DNA of 64,000 nt from Rhodothermales bacterium (GCA_028284265.1 JANQRZ010000003.1:62001-126000); one strand, 5' to 3'. Shown: positions 53,314 to 64,000, counted from the first letter of the stretch. Notes: generated by a model from the sequence alone, not told the origin. Translations and numbers: made by a program.

Positions 53314-55383
53314 CTAGTCTCGCGACCGCTCGATGAGTACGAGGTCGCTCTCGATCCGCTCAGTGCGGGCGACGACGAGGGTGCGCCCGTCCGGCGTCGC
53401 CGTTAGTCCAACCTCGCGCAGCGGAACGTTTGAAGCGTCGAAGGCGACAGAGAGGGTCTCGGTTTCAGGGTCAAGACGGAGCACGCGGGCCTCGGCTTCG
53501 GTTCGGTCTACCCAGAACAGGCCCGCCTCAGTGGCGGCCCAGTTTCCCCAGTCGAGGGCCGAGAGGCGGTCGGTCACGAGGCGCACTGGACCGCCTTCGA
53601 CCGGCCTCGCCCACAGGCCTGGCTCAAAGTAGCGCGTGAAATAGAGTGTCGCGCCGTCGGGCGATTCCATCGCGGCGAAGCCTTTGTCGGTCGTGACCTG
53701 AACCGGCGGCCCGCCCTCGGTTGGCACCTTCCAGACCTGCCACGTCCCAGTGCGGTCGGAGCCGAAATAGACCCAGTACCCGTCGCGTGAGGGACGCGGG
53801 GCCACGTCGTAGCCCTCGGCATCGGTCAGCGGTTGCAGCGTGCCCCCCTCGGACTCGACGGTGTAGATGGCGGCGTGTCCGTCGCGCTGCACCTCGAAGG
53901 CGATCCGTCGCCCATCGGGGAACCACGCTGGGGCACCGAGGCCCGCCCCGCCGAAGTCCGTCAGGCGTAGCGGCTCTGATCCATCGCGCCGGGTCACCCA
54001 CAGTTCGTTCGTCCCGGACCGATCCGAGATAAACGCGAGGCGCGAGCCGTCCGGCGAAAGCGCAGGCTCGCGGTCGGCAGCGGTGGAGACGACGAGCGGT
54101 CGTGTGCCGAAGTCCCCGCTGTCTATTGGCGTCGCTTCCCACAGATTAACCTCTAGCGTCCACGACTCGATCACGGCTCGGTCGGTGTGGGTAGTGAGCG
54201 AACCCGGATCACGGAGCGCAGGCAGGGCGGCACGTTCGATGGGGTCTCCGTCACGCGGCACGCGCCAGAGGTTGATCGCCCCCTCGCGGCGCGCTGAGAA
54301 GAGGAGGCTTTGGTGGTCGCCTGCCCACCCGAAGCCCCGAATCCGCCCTTCCTCATCGGTCAGTTGAAACGATGTTGTACGGTCAGGCGGCAGCAGATAG
54401 AGGTTCTCGACGCCGCTCTGGCTGTGGCGGACGAACGCGAGGCTACCGTCCGGAGCCGCCGCCGGGATGAGGTCGCCGAGCGCGCCGTCGGGGGGTGTCG
54501 TGAGGACCTGACGTTCGCCGGTAGCGAGGTTGAGGCGGAGGAGTTGGTAGGGAGCCGTTACGGTGTCGCGGTCCACCACGATCACGGCGTCGGCGTCCGG
54601 TGCCCACGCGAGGCCATAGGGTGAGACGGTGGTCTCGGTCCGTCGGCGCGGTGTGCCACCGGGCACCGGCAGCGTGTAGACGCCGCAGCGGAGATCGACA
54701 CACCGCAGGAAGGCCAGCGCTTGCCCGTCCGGTCGCCACACCGGCAGGATGTCGTTGGCGCGAGCATCGGTGAGTTGGAGGGGCGATTCAGCGTCGAGGT
54801 GCTGGACGAACAGGTGGTAGAACATGCTGTCGCGGTCGCGGGCCGCGAAGGCGAGGCGCTGCCCGGACGGGTCGAGCGCGGGGTAGCGTTCGATACCCGC
54901 CGCGCGCGTGATCGGTCGGACCGAGGCAGTTGGTTCGGGCGTTGGCGCTCGCTGGAGGAAGAGGACGAGCGCCACCATCACCGCGAGCGCACTGAGACCG
55001 AACGCGAGAACGAGGAAGCCACGGGACACCGTCGGCGGAGTAGCGATGGGGTGGGGTGTCGGCGTGGCTTCAGTCACGGGCGCGACGAGGCGGTAGCCGG
55101 TACGCGGGATCGTCTCGATATAGGCCGGGTTGCGCGAGTCGTCGCCGAGGACGCGGCGGAGCTTCGACACGGTCCCGCTGAGGGCGTCGTCGGTGACGAC
55201 GGTGCCGGGCCAGATGCGCTCCAACAGGTCGTCGCGCGAGACAGCCTCGCCCGGACGCTCGGCCAGTGCGACGAGCACCTCCATCATCTTCGGCTCAACG
55301 CGCACCGCCTCGCCGTCGCGCACGAGTTCGTTGGCCGCCGTGTCGGCGAGCCAGGCACCAATCTTCAGTCGGGGTGACGGCAT
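53314..55383 (-). CDS. CadC-like membrane transcriptional regulator with PD40 propeller
   Basis: 689 residues. An OmpR/CadC winged helix occupies residues 1-105 (VRVEPKMMEVLVALAERPGE, VSKLRRVLGDD, YIETIPRTGYRLVAPV). A Pro/Thr linker and one membrane helix follow (RGFLVLAFGLSALAVMVALV, about 122-145), then a TolB/WD40-like propeller of PD40 repeats to the end (for example LSPDGSRLAFISDRSGTNEL). The N-terminal DNA-binding domain should be cytoplasmic and the propeller periplasmic, so it is a one-component regulator sensing outside the inner membrane. The divergent target may be the T9SS gene at 55566 (inference). Confidence 0.92.
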   Translation of the reverse strand: MPSPRLKIGAWLADTAANELVRDGEAVRVEPKMMEVLVALAERPGEAVSRDDLLERIWPGTVVTDDALSGTVSKLRRVLGDDSRNPAYIETIPRTGYRLVAPVTEATPTPHPIATPPTVSRGFLVLAFGLSALAVMVALVLFLQRAPTPEPTASVRPITRAAGIERYPALDPSGQRLAFAARDRDSMFYHLFVQHLDAESPLQLTDARANDILPVWRPDGQALAFLRCVDLRCGVYTLPVPGGTPRRRTETTVSPYGLAWAPDADAVIVVDRDTVTAPYQLLRLNLATGERQVLTTPPDGALGDLIPAAAPDGSLAFVRHSQSGVENLYLLPPDRTTSFQLTDEEGRIRGFGWAGDHQSLLFSARREGAINLWRVPRDGDPIERAALPALRDPGSLTTHTDRAVIESWTLEVNLWEATPIDSGDFGTRPLVVSTAADREPALSPDGSRLAFISDRSGTNELWVTRRDGSEPLRLTDFGGAGLGAPAWFPDGRRIAFEVQRDGHAAIYTVESEGGTLQPLTDAEGYDVAPRPSRDGYWVYFGSDRTGTWQVWKVPTEGGPPVQVTTDKGFAAMESPDGATLYFTRYFEPGLWARPVEGGPVRLVTDRLSALDWGNWAATEAGLFWVDRTEAEARVLRLDPETETLSVAFDASNVPLREVGLTATPDGRTLVVARTERIESDLVLIERSRD

Positions 55384-55565
55384 GGGGACGGGTACGATGA
55401 GCAGCGCGAAAAGCTACACCGCCCCGTCGTGCCGAACAGGGCAAAAATGAGCCACAGGCCGCGTCGGTAGGGTTTCATCAGTGAATCGTCAGGTGTCCGA
55501 CAGGCGGCAGCAAGCACAGGAAGGATAGTCTTGCGACTCCGTTTCATCAATCTCCCGACCTATCC

Positions 55566-57332
55566 ATGTCCCGACGCTGCTGCACTCTGTTCGTCCTTCT
55601 TTTCGTCGCTCCGCTTCCCGCGCTCGCTCAGGTACGCTACGTCGATGCCGACGCGGCGGGGGCCGCCACCGGCACGTCGTGGGCCGACGCTTTTGCCGAT
55701 CTGCAAAGCGCCCTCGCCGCTGCCGAAGCCGGGGATGATATCTGGGTCGCCGAGGGCACCTACACGCCCACCGATGGCACCGACCGGCTGGCGACGTTCC
55801 TGCTGAAGTCGGGCGTGGCGCTCTACGGCGGGTTCGACGGCACCGAGACCACCCGCGTTGAGCGCGACTGGGTCGCCCACGAGACGATTCTTTCTGGCGA
55901 TATCGGGACGCCCGGCGAGAAGACCGACAATAGCTACCACGTTGTCACGGGTAACGGGACCGACGCCACGGCCGTTCTCGACGGCTTCACGGTGACGGCG
56001 GCCTATGCCGATGGCGCGTTCCCGCGCAACCGGGGCGGTGGAATGCGGAACGTCAACGGCAGCCCGACTGTCCGGCACGTCACCCTCCGCGAGAATGAGG
56101 CCCGGACCAGCAACTTCGCCTCCATCGGTGCCGGGATGTTCAACGACCAGGGCAGCAGCCCGCTGCTCGAAGACGTGCACTTCGAGCGGAACGTGGCCGA
56201 GCGGCAGTCGGGCGGTCTCGGCAACCGCAACGGCAGCAACCCGACGCTTCGCCGCGTCGTCTTTTTCGAGAACGAGGCCGGGGTGCTCGGCGGCGGCATG
56301 ACGAACGAGTCGGGCAGCGCGCCCGTGCTGATCGACGTGCAGTTCATCCGCAACCGTTCGGGCGGGTGGACCGGTGGGCTCGACAACTACCAGGCCAGCC
56401 CGTCGCTCTACAATGTCATTTTCCACGGCAACGAGTGCGCGAACTACGGCTGCGGCATGACGAATGACACGGGAGCCAACGCGCTCATCGTGAACGCGCT
56501 CTTCGTCGGCAACCGCAAGCTCGACGGGGGCGAGACCGGGGCTGCGGGATTGCAGAACAACAGCAGTTCGCCCACGCTGGTCGGGGTGACGTTCGCGGGC
56601 AACGAGGCTCCGGACGGACTGGCAGGCGGCCTCGGGCATCGGGGTACCGGCACGGTCACGCTCCGCAACGTTGTCTTCTGGGGGAACGGGACTGAACTGG
56701 TCGATGAGGCAGGCGGGGCGCTCGACGTGAGCCACGCGCTCGTCGAGGGCGGCTTCGCTGGGGGCACGGCTGTGCTCGACGCCGATCCACTCTTCGTCCG
56801 CCCGCCCTCGCCCGGTACCGATGCGACGTGGGGCACACCCGACGACGATTACGGCGACCTCCGCCTCAGCATTGGCTCGCCCGCTCTCGATGCGGGCGAT
56901 GCCGCCCATCTTCCCGCCGACCTCGTTGACCTCGATGAGGACGATGACACCGATGAAGTCATCCCTCTAGACCTCGACGGTGAAGCGCGTGTCGTCGATG
57001 CAGCGCTCGATCTCGGGCCATATGAAGGCGGCGTCACGGTATCCACCGAGTCCGGCAGCGCAGCGCCCGAGCTGAGGCTCGATGTGCCTTATCCCAATCC
57101 GACCCGAGGCGAGGTAGTTGTCGGATTCACGCTGGCCTCGGCGGGGCACGTTCGCCTCGCTGTCTACGACACGCTCGGTCGGCGCGTGGCGTTGCTCTCC
57201 GACGGACCCTACGCAGCCGGGGACCACACCGTCTTTTCCTCCCTGAGCACGCTCGCGTCCGGTTCATATGTCGCCGTACTCCATGCGGACGGGCACCAGC
57301 AGGTCCGGCCCTTCGCCCTCCTACGCCCCTAA
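55566..57332 (+). CDS. Secreted right-handed beta-helix protein with T9SS type A sorting domain
   Basis: 588 residues. Signal peptide (LFVLLFVAPLPALAQ), then VRYVDADAAGAATGTSWADA, the opening typical of pectin-lyase-fold proteins that list events as repeats. Short repeated rungs follow (GGGMRNVNGSPTVRHVTL, GGLGNRNGSNPTLRRVVF, GGGMTNESGSAPVLIDVQF and others, about 22-25 residues each, residues 145-390). The sorting domain occupies the last 80 residues (YPNPTRGEVVVGFTLA, AVYDTLGRRVALLSDG, ASGSYVAVLHADG, RPFALLRP). It is likely a surface polysaccharide-binding or adhesive protein; no lyase residues can be assigned. Confidence 0.93.
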   Translation: MSRRCCTLFVLLFVAPLPALAQVRYVDADAAGAATGTSWADAFADLQSALAAAEAGDDIWVAEGTYTPTDGTDRLATFLLKSGVALYGGFDGTETTRVERDWVAHETILSGDIGTPGEKTDNSYHVVTGNGTDATAVLDGFTVTAAYADGAFPRNRGGGMRNVNGSPTVRHVTLRENEARTSNFASIGAGMFNDQGSSPLLEDVHFERNVAERQSGGLGNRNGSNPTLRRVVFFENEAGVLGGGMTNESGSAPVLIDVQFIRNRSGGWTGGLDNYQASPSLYNVIFHGNECANYGCGMTNDTGANALIVNALFVGNRKLDGGETGAAGLQNNSSSPTLVGVTFAGNEAPDGLAGGLGHRGTGTVTLRNVVFWGNGTELVDEAGGALDVSHALVEGGFAGGTAVLDADPLFVRPPSPGTDATWGTPDDDYGDLRLSIGSPALDAGDAAHLPADLVDLDEDDDTDEVIPLDLDGEARVVDAALDLGPYEGGVTVSTESGSAAPELRLDVPYPNPTRGEVVVGFTLASAGHVRLAVYDTLGRRVALLSDGPYAAGDHTVFSSLSTLASGSYVAVLHADGHQQVRPFALLRP

Positions 57333-57372
57333 CTCCGCGCCACGTCTCTTCCTTACCAGAACCCTACGTACT

Positions 57373-58653
57373 ATGCCTCGCATGACTTTCTTTGGGCTGG
57401 CTTTCTCAATAACCCTCATGCTGACCGCTTGCTCGGAGAGCGAGCCGGTCGATCCGCCAGCGAAGATCTTTTCCGTGACGGTGGAGGAGGACACAGCGGA
57501 ACCGGCGCTGCGGCCTACCTCGATCAATCAAGCCGCCACCCTCACGCTTCGGCTTTCCAATGACGACCAGTCGAGCGTCGTGGTGATGCTGGGCTGTGGT
57601 GTGGTCCGGGCCGTTGTCGAGAGGCAGGAAGGCGATATGTGGCGCGAGGTCGGTGAAACGGGGTGCGACGACCCCGGCGAACAGACCATCGCGCCGAGCG
57701 ACACCGTCACCGCCGCGACATGGTTCAGCGTCGGGATGCTCGATGTGGAGGCGCTTGCAGGCACCTATCGCCTTCGCGTACTCGCCGCCGAGAATGACAA
57801 CGCACTACCCGCCGACCTCGTGACGTCGGATGCGTTCGAGATGATCGACACCCCGCTCTACCTATCGCCCGAATCGTTTGCCCCCGGTGTCATCTCGACG
57901 GACGATGAAGAGTGGCGCGTCATCTTCACGCCGGACGGCTCGCGGGCCTACTTCGCCCGGAGTGATCAGTTCTTCCCCTTCTCGCGGCAGGCCACGATCT
58001 ACGAGTCGAACCTCACCGATGGCGTCTGGTCCGCGCCAACGGTCGCTTCGTTCTCGGGTACCTATCCCGACATCGACCCGTTCATCACGCCCGACGGTGC
58101 ACGGCTCTATTTCTCCTCGATCCGGCCTGTTGACGGCGAGGATCGCACCGACCTCGATCTCTGGTTCGTCGAGTGGACCGGGAGCGGGTGGGGCAGCCCG
58201 ATCCACACGGGCGCGGTCAACAGCCCGGCGGATGAGTTGTACGCTTCCATCGACGAGGACGGTGTGCTCTACGTGGCGAGCGATCGGACAGGTGGGGTAG
58301 GCGGCTTCGATATTTATCGCGCCGATCCGCTGGGTGACGGGCGCTACAGCGAGGCCGAGAACGTGGGCGCACCCGTCAACACGACCCGGTGGGAGTTCAA
58401 CCCGGCCATCTCGCGCGACGGTGAGACGCTCGCGTTCACGGGCCTGAACTATCCGGGCGGCGCGGGCTTCGGCGATATCTACGTGACCGAGCGGGAGGGC
58501 ACGGTCTGGGCGACGCCATCTGGTCTCGGTGGGCTCGTCAATACGTCGGCGGACGAGTACCATCCCAGCTTCTCGCCGGACGAGCGTCTCCTCTTTTTCA
58601 TCCGCTACGGGGCGGACGGCGACTTCAACGTGGTCTCGTGGCCGCTGCCGTAA
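57373..58653 (+). CDS. PD40 beta-propeller lipoprotein
   Basis: 426 residues. Signal with lipobox FSITLMLTAC (Cys near 16). An N-terminal beta-sandwich-like part (about residues 25-160) is followed by PD40/TolB-type blades: IFTPDGSRAYFARSD, FITPDGARLYFSSIRP, SIDEDGVLYVASDRTG, ISRDGETLAFTGLNYP and FSPDERLLFFIRYGA. Propellers of this kind bind peptides or ligands; no enzymatic residues are seen. It lies 40 bases after the beta-helix gene and 36 before the aspartic protease gene, consistent with an exported-protein operon. Confidence 0.85.
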   Translation: MPRMTFFGLAFSITLMLTACSESEPVDPPAKIFSVTVEEDTAEPALRPTSINQAATLTLRLSNDDQSSVVVMLGCGVVRAVVERQEGDMWREVGETGCDDPGEQTIAPSDTVTAATWFSVGMLDVEALAGTYRLRVLAAENDNALPADLVTSDAFEMIDTPLYLSPESFAPGVISTDDEEWRVIFTPDGSRAYFARSDQFFPFSRQATIYESNLTDGVWSAPTVASFSGTYPDIDPFITPDGARLYFSSIRPVDGEDRTDLDLWFVEWTGSGWGSPIHTGAVNSPADELYASIDEDGVLYVASDRTGGVGGFDIYRADPLGDGRYSEAENVGAPVNTTRWEFNPAISRDGETLAFTGLNYPGGAGFGDIYVTEREGTVWATPSGLGGLVNTSADEYHPSFSPDERLLFFIRYGADGDFNVVSWPLP

Positions 58654-58689
58654 GGCGTGGCTTTCTCCATTGCGCTAACCTCTCTCTCG

Positions 58690-60105
58690 ATGCGTGCGTG
58701 GTTGTTGTTCACCGTTGTGCTTGGCCTAGCCTGTGGGCAGGCTCCGGCGTCGCCCGAAGCCTCGTCCTCGGCAGGCGAAGCGTGCATACTCTTCCTCCTC
58801 AAGGAGGAGGCGGGTGACCTGTCCATTGAGCGCCTCGTACTCGGCGAAGGTGAGGTGCAGGTCGTGCAGATCGACAGTACGTCTGAAGCGATCACGCTGT
58901 TGACTCCGGTCAGCGTAGGCCGATCCGGCGAGGTGGTGCAGCGGTCTGCCAACCGTTACCTCGTCGTGTCCCGATGCCAGCATGGTACGGTTCGCACGAC
59001 GGTGCGTGTCAACGCGGGCGAAGAGCGCACCTTGCCCCCAACGGTCGACTGGACGCAGCACGACGTACGGGTCAACGTGACGGGCGGCGAAGGTATGCAG
59101 CGGGTGTTTCGGATGCGCGGCGGTGCGCCTGCGGAGATCGCGGACGGTCCCGTGCTTGACCTGTTCGGTGGTCAGCTTCCGCTCCAACCGCGTGACTATG
59201 CGATCACGACCGAAGTGACGGCCCGCGAGGTCCAGCGCAACGTGCAGGGTAGTGCCCCGCTCCACTTCGACGGTCGCCACCTCTTCGTGCAGGCACGACT
59301 GGAGCACGGCGTGGACGGCTGGATGGTGGTAGACTTCGCCGCCTCCGGTACTGTGGTTTCTCGGTCTGCGCTTGCGCCCGACGCACCGGTTGATCCGCTG
59401 GTGATGGTGGAGCATTCGGCAGCAGGAACCCGGCAGGGCGAGGGGAGCATCGACGGAGCAGGGGGGAGGGTGGAGTCCTTTCTCGGCCAGTCGGTGCTCC
59501 CGCGCCTGACAGTGGGTGAGGTGGTGTTTGAGAATGTGCGCGTCGGAGTGCTTGACACGATGCCCGATGTGGGCGGACGTCAGCCTATCGGCATCCTCGG
59601 GCTGGATGTGCTGCGCCGGGCCGACCGCGTGGCGTTCGATATCACCACGGGAGACGTAGGGCGACTGGTGTGGGGTAGTGCGCCGCCGCCGTCGGACGCC
59701 GCTAGCGTTCCGTTTTCGGTGGCCTACGACCATCTTTTCCTACCGGGTCGGGTCGGGACTATCCCGGTCTCGTTTCTGTTCGATACGGGATCGTGGATTT
59801 CCTTCATTACGCCGGGCCTCGCGGAATCTGCCCACCTCCGCATTCTGCGTGATACGTCGGTCGAGATTCGCGGCCTCGACGGTGTTCCCGCGACCGTCCG
59901 CCCGACCGAAGGCGTTGAGATTCACCTCGGCGAAGTCACATTCCCGAATACGACGCTGCATGTGGGCGACCCCGGCGTCTTGCAGCGCTACGGGTTGGGC
60001 GAGGACGGTGGCTTACTAGGCAACGATGTCTGGCAGCGCTTCGGCACCGTCTGGGTAGACTTTGCTGATCGTCATATCTACCTCCCGATAGCCTTGGACG
60101 AATGA
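58690..60105 (+). CDS. Exported two-lobed retropepsin-like aspartic protease
   Basis: 471 residues with a signal or lipobox-like N-terminus (LFTVVLGLACGQ). Two aspartic-protease half-domains are suggested. The second (about residues 345-471) has a clear VSFLFDTGSWISFITP with catalytic Asp365 and a closing GLLGNDVWQRFGTVWVDF. The first (about 195-330) has WMVVDFAASGTVVSRS, where the DTGAS motif is changed to DFAAS, and GILGLDVLRRADRVAFD. The start at 58690 was chosen because an upstream ATG adds a weaker signal. It ends in an ATGA overlap with the SGNH gene. The family is clear at fold level; activity is uncertain. Confidence 0.82.
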   Translation: MRAWLLFTVVLGLACGQAPASPEASSSAGEACILFLLKEEAGDLSIERLVLGEGEVQVVQIDSTSEAITLLTPVSVGRSGEVVQRSANRYLVVSRCQHGTVRTTVRVNAGEERTLPPTVDWTQHDVRVNVTGGEGMQRVFRMRGGAPAEIADGPVLDLFGGQLPLQPRDYAITTEVTAREVQRNVQGSAPLHFDGRHLFVQARLEHGVDGWMVVDFAASGTVVSRSALAPDAPVDPLVMVEHSAAGTRQGEGSIDGAGGRVESFLGQSVLPRLTVGEVVFENVRVGVLDTMPDVGGRQPIGILGLDVLRRADRVAFDITTGDVGRLVWGSAPPPSDAASVPFSVAYDHLFLPGRVGTIPVSFLFDTGSWISFITPGLAESAHLRILRDTSVEIRGLDGVPATVRPTEGVEIHLGEVTFPNTTLHVGDPGVLQRYGLGEDGGLLGNDVWQRFGTVWVDFADRHIYLPIALDE

Positions 60106-60854
60106 ACTCGGTCCCTAGTGCCGTGCCTCGACTCTTGATTCTCGTCGTACTATTGTGTTATACGGGTTGTTCACGGGTGGACTCTGCGCCGGACGGGTCG
60201 CTGCGTGTGCTATTCGTCGGCAACAGCTTGACCTACACGAACGATCTGCCCGGTGTGGTTGCCGCGTTCGGTGAGGCGGGTGAGCGGCCCGTCTCGGTGA
60301 GCGTCATCGCCTATCCGAACTTCTCGCTCGAAGACCACTGGGTGCGGGGCGAGGTGCAGACCGCGCTCGCGTCGGGCGCGTGGGATGTGCTCGTGATGCA
60401 GCAGGGGTCGTCGTCGCTGCCGGAGAATCAGGAACACCTCCGGGTCTGGTCGGAGCGATTCGCAGAGGAAGCCCGAGCGCATGGCACGGCGTCAGCGCTC
60501 TATCAGGTCTGGCCGTCCGATGGGCGACGGAGTGCCTTCCCGGCGGTCGTCGAAGCGTATACAAACGCTGCGGAGGCATCAGGGTCGATGCTGCTTCCTG
60601 CCGGGGAGGCATGGCTTGCGGCCTGGGCGCGCAACCCGTCCCTCGACCTCTACGGCCCAGATGGTTTCCACCCGAGCGAGGCCGGGACGTACCTCGCTGC
60701 GCTCGTCGTCTACGGTGGCCTGACCGGCGCTTTGCTCAACGGTCTACCCGCCCGGCTTGACCTAGAGGGTGGCGGTCGGGTCGAGGTGACAAACGCACAG
60801 GCGCGGCTGATGCAATTGGTAGCGACTGACGTGCTCGCCGGTGCGACACACTAA
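60102..60854 (+). CDS. SGNH/GDSL hydrolase lipoprotein
   Basis: 250 residues. Lipobox LLILVVLLCYTGC (Cys23). SGNH esterase blocks are present: block I VLFVGNSLTYTNDLPGVV with catalytic Ser42, block III-like VLVMQQGSSSLPE, and block V DGFHPSEAGTYLAAL with Asp and His near 187-190. Members of this fold deacylate or deacetylate lipids, sugars or polysaccharides; here the enzyme is tethered in the envelope. It is coupled to the aspartic protease gene by ATGA. It resembles SGNH proteins annotated DUF4886-like, but that is only a recollection. Confidence 0.9.
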   Translation: MNSVPSAVPRLLILVVLLCYTGCSRVDSAPDGSLRVLFVGNSLTYTNDLPGVVAAFGEAGERPVSVSVIAYPNFSLEDHWVRGEVQTALASGAWDVLVMQQGSSSLPENQEHLRVWSERFAEEARAHGTASALYQVWPSDGRRSAFPAVVEAYTNAAEASGSMLLPAGEAWLAAWARNPSLDLYGPDGFHPSEAGTYLAALVVYGGLTGALLNGLPARLDLEGGGRVEVTNAQARLMQLVATDVLAGATH

Positions 60855-60927
60855 CAAACAGGTGCTGCTTATCCTCGTGCTGGAGGCCGTCGCCTAGGCG
60901 GTTTGTCGTCAGTGCCCCAGGGTGTCG

Positions 60928-62307
60928 TTATCGCACGACCGTGACGGTCTTTGTGACGACGCTTGCCCCGTTTCGGAGACGGACCACGTATGATCCGGCG
61001 GCTAAGCCATCCGTGTCCCATTGCACCGAGACCTCGCCTGACTGGACACCGTCTAGCAACGTCGCGACCCGGCGGCCCGTCGCCGAGAATACCTCCAACT
61101 GGATCTCAGTCGATGTGTCGAGGCGGAGGCGGAAGGCGGTCGTTCCTCGTGTCGGATTAGGGCCGACTAGCTCGAATGAGGTATTGATGCCGGGGTCGGG
61201 CGCGGCGGTAGTACCTGTGATGGAGAATGGGTCCGACCAGCGCGGGTCCGTCGCCAGCGTTTCGTCGGTGAGGGTTTCCAGAAAGGCGATCAGCGCAGCC
61301 CGTTCCTGTGGGGAGAAATTGCGGCGGATAGGTTGCCCGCCTGCTCCGCGAAGGCGGATGTCGAGGTTAGGGTTATCCTGGACCCCGGTGGAGTAGTGGT
61401 CGATTACGTCACCAAGCGTGGCGAAGCGACCGTCGTGCATATAGGGTGCGGTGAGCGCGATGTTACGGAGCGAGTTTGTCTTGAAGCGCCCGCCGCCTGC
61501 GCCCTCGTCGGTGACCTCCGCATCAAGCCCGTTGTTACGGGGTTCGTCGCCGACGAAGAGGTCCGTGCGGTGGCACAAGGTGCATCGGCCCGGGCCGAAG
61601 AAGAGCTGGAGTCCGTGGTTTTCCTGTGCGGACAGTCCGTCGAGTGCCTGGCCTAGCGGCGTGGACGGTTCCGCTGCGCGGGCTTGGTCGTACCGCGAAT
61701 TGGGAGCCACGATGGAGCGGATGAATTGCGACAGCGCCCGGCTCATGCGGTCGCTTGTGATGTCCGGCGTCCCGAAGGCGTCCTCGAAGAGGTCCGGGTA
61801 GAAGTCGGTAGCCGCGAGCCGAGCCTGAACCTCTGGCAACGTCATGCCCATCTCGATAGGGTCCTGAATGGGTAGCAGCGTTTGGTGCTCCAGCGTCTCG
61901 GCACGCTCGTCCCAAAAAAATCGGCCACTCCGGTAGAACCGGGCAAAGGCGAGGCCCATCGAGTTGCGCGCCGTCTCGTTGCCCTCGAACCCGAGGCTAA
62001 AGCTCACCGGGTCCGAGAAACCACGATCTTGCAGGTGACACGAGCCACAGGAGACCGTCTCGTTCTGCGAGAGACGGACATCGTAGAACAGCACACGCCC
62101 GAGTGTAGCCCCCGCGTCCGTCACGGGGTTATCGTCGGGGGTATTGTCCTCGATGCTGACGGCTATCGCCTCAAGGTGGGCCGGTAGCGCAATGCCGTCG
62201 TAGTCGTACGGTGTTGCGGGGAGTGTCGGTGTCTTGTCGAGTCGGGTCGAGAAGGCACCGAGCACGACGATGAGTGATCCGAGAAAGAGGACAGCGAGAC
62301 GAGGCAT
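60928..62307 (-). CDS. Di-heme cytochrome c peroxidase (MauG/CcpA family) with T9SS sorting domain
   Basis: 459 residues. Signal anchor ([15 protein letters not shown]), then two c-type heme sites, CGSCH at 87-91 and CTLCH at 242-246. Family segments include [36 protein letters not shown], and [20 protein letters not shown] with the usual distal Met-His region. From about residue 385 there is a type A sorting domain ([50 protein letters not shown]). It should reduce H2O2 or oxidise substrates at the cell surface rather than in the periplasm. Start at 62307; the divergent acnA begins 179 bases away. Confidence 0.93.
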   Translation of the reverse strand: MPRLAVLFLGSLIVVLGAFSTRLDKTPTLPATPYDYDGIALPAHLEAIAVSIEDNTPDDNPVTDAGATLGRVLFYDVRLSQNETVSCGSCHLQDRGFSDPVSFSLGFEGNETARNSMGLAFARFYRSGRFFWDERAETLEHQTLLPIQDPIEMGMTLPEVQARLAATDFYPDLFEDAFGTPDITSDRMSRALSQFIRSIVAPNSRYDQARAAEPSTPLGQALDGLSAQENHGLQLFFGPGRCTLCHRTDLFVGDEPRNNGLDAEVTDEGAGGGRFKTNSLRNIALTAPYMHDGRFATLGDVIDHYSTGVQDNPNLDIRLRGAGGQPIRRNFSPQERAALIAFLETLTDETLATDPRWSDPFSITGTTAAPDPGINTSFELVGPNPTRGTTAFRLRLDTSTEIQLEVFSATGRRVATLLDGVQSGEVSVQWDTDGLAAGSYVVRLRNGASVVTKTVTVVR

Positions 62308-62486
62308 GGTATCGGGGAGATGGGAGGAATGTAGGTTTTTGGCAGACAGAGGGCAACCCACTGCATGCGGAAGTGCCCGATAGCCCTCTCGGTTTATCTT
62401 CCGATACGCCGCGTCTTGACAAACAAAGTCGCGGCGGAGCGCGTCTAACACGCATCCTCGTTTCTGATCGACCAGCCCCTCCTCTG

Positions 62487-64000
<1,514 letters not shown>

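Noticed and set aside
55560-56909. Minus-strand open frame of 449 codons
   Set aside because: Antisense to the beta-helix T9SS gene; the repeated arginine/valine pattern mirrors the repeats on the other strand.
55566-57332. Beta-helix protein as an active pectate lyase
   Set aside because: Only the fold-level repeat pattern is visible; no calcium-binding or catalytic lyase residues could be assigned.

Overview
The window is a 64 kb stretch of a GC-rich bacterial chromosome. Six genes end in (or keep part of) a type IX secretion (T9SS) type A sorting domain. There is also a hybrid two-component regulator (beta-propeller, histidine kinase, receiver and AraC HTH in one chain), many DUF families typical of Bacteroidota (DUF4348, DUF2911, DUF3999, DUF2339, DUF3095), and one promoter matching the Bacteroidota pattern TTG-N20-TAnnTTTG. 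High GC plus T9SS points to the Rhodothermia side of Bacteroidota (Salinibacter/Rhodothermus/Rubricoccus relatives). The lineage is an inference; no rRNA is present.

Layout. 1-2.5 kb: sodium:alanine symporter and upp. 2.5-13.4 kb: a long minus-strand run with folD, an MscS channel, a DUF481 barrel, the oxidative pentose phosphate genes gnd, zwf and pgl (a secreted DUF4348 protein sits between gnd and zwf), mnmD, an ArgC homologue without its catalytic cysteine, a DUF3095 cyclase-like protein and a GAF histidine kinase. 13.5-16.5 kb: asd, a GNAT acetyltransferase and two exported proteins. 16.5-20.8 kb: an AT-rich GH16-like T9SS gene, a tRNA-Gly(GCC) with its own promoter and terminator, a WYL-type regulator, DinB, and an inverted fragment of a second tRNA-Gly. 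20.8-33.4 kb: a hydrolase, GIY-YIG protein, rnr, secreted phosphodiesterase-like protein, SCP2 protein, DUF3999 and DUF2339 membrane proteins, and an M28 peptidase, with three intergenic palindromic repeats. 33.5-37.5 kb: tandem PA-domain/T9SS paralogues, a lipoprotein and a small membrane protein. 37.6-43.9 kb: an aquaporin facing an operon of two MscS channels and a 1137-residue P-loop protein. 44-55.4 kb: a large T9SS protein, a receiver-like protein, the hybrid two-component regulator, a HipA-like kinase with DUF3037, and a CadC-like regulator. 55.5-64 kb: a plus-strand run of exported proteins (beta-helix T9SS, PD40 lipoprotein, aspartic protease, SGNH hydrolase), a T9SS di-heme peroxidase on the minus strand, and the 5' part of acnA.

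Themes: central carbon metabolism (pentose phosphate, aconitase), cell-surface proteins exported by T9SS or as lipoproteins, membrane-tension and osmotic functions, and periplasm-sensing regulators. No prophage, transposase, CRISPR array or rRNA operon is visible. The best candidate for an undescribed system is the MscS-MscS-ATPase operon at 38.4-43.9 kb. Other points of note are the ArgC homologue lacking its cysteine, the sorting-domain deletion in one tandem paralogue, the inverted tRNA fragment and a two-copy polypurine hairpin element.
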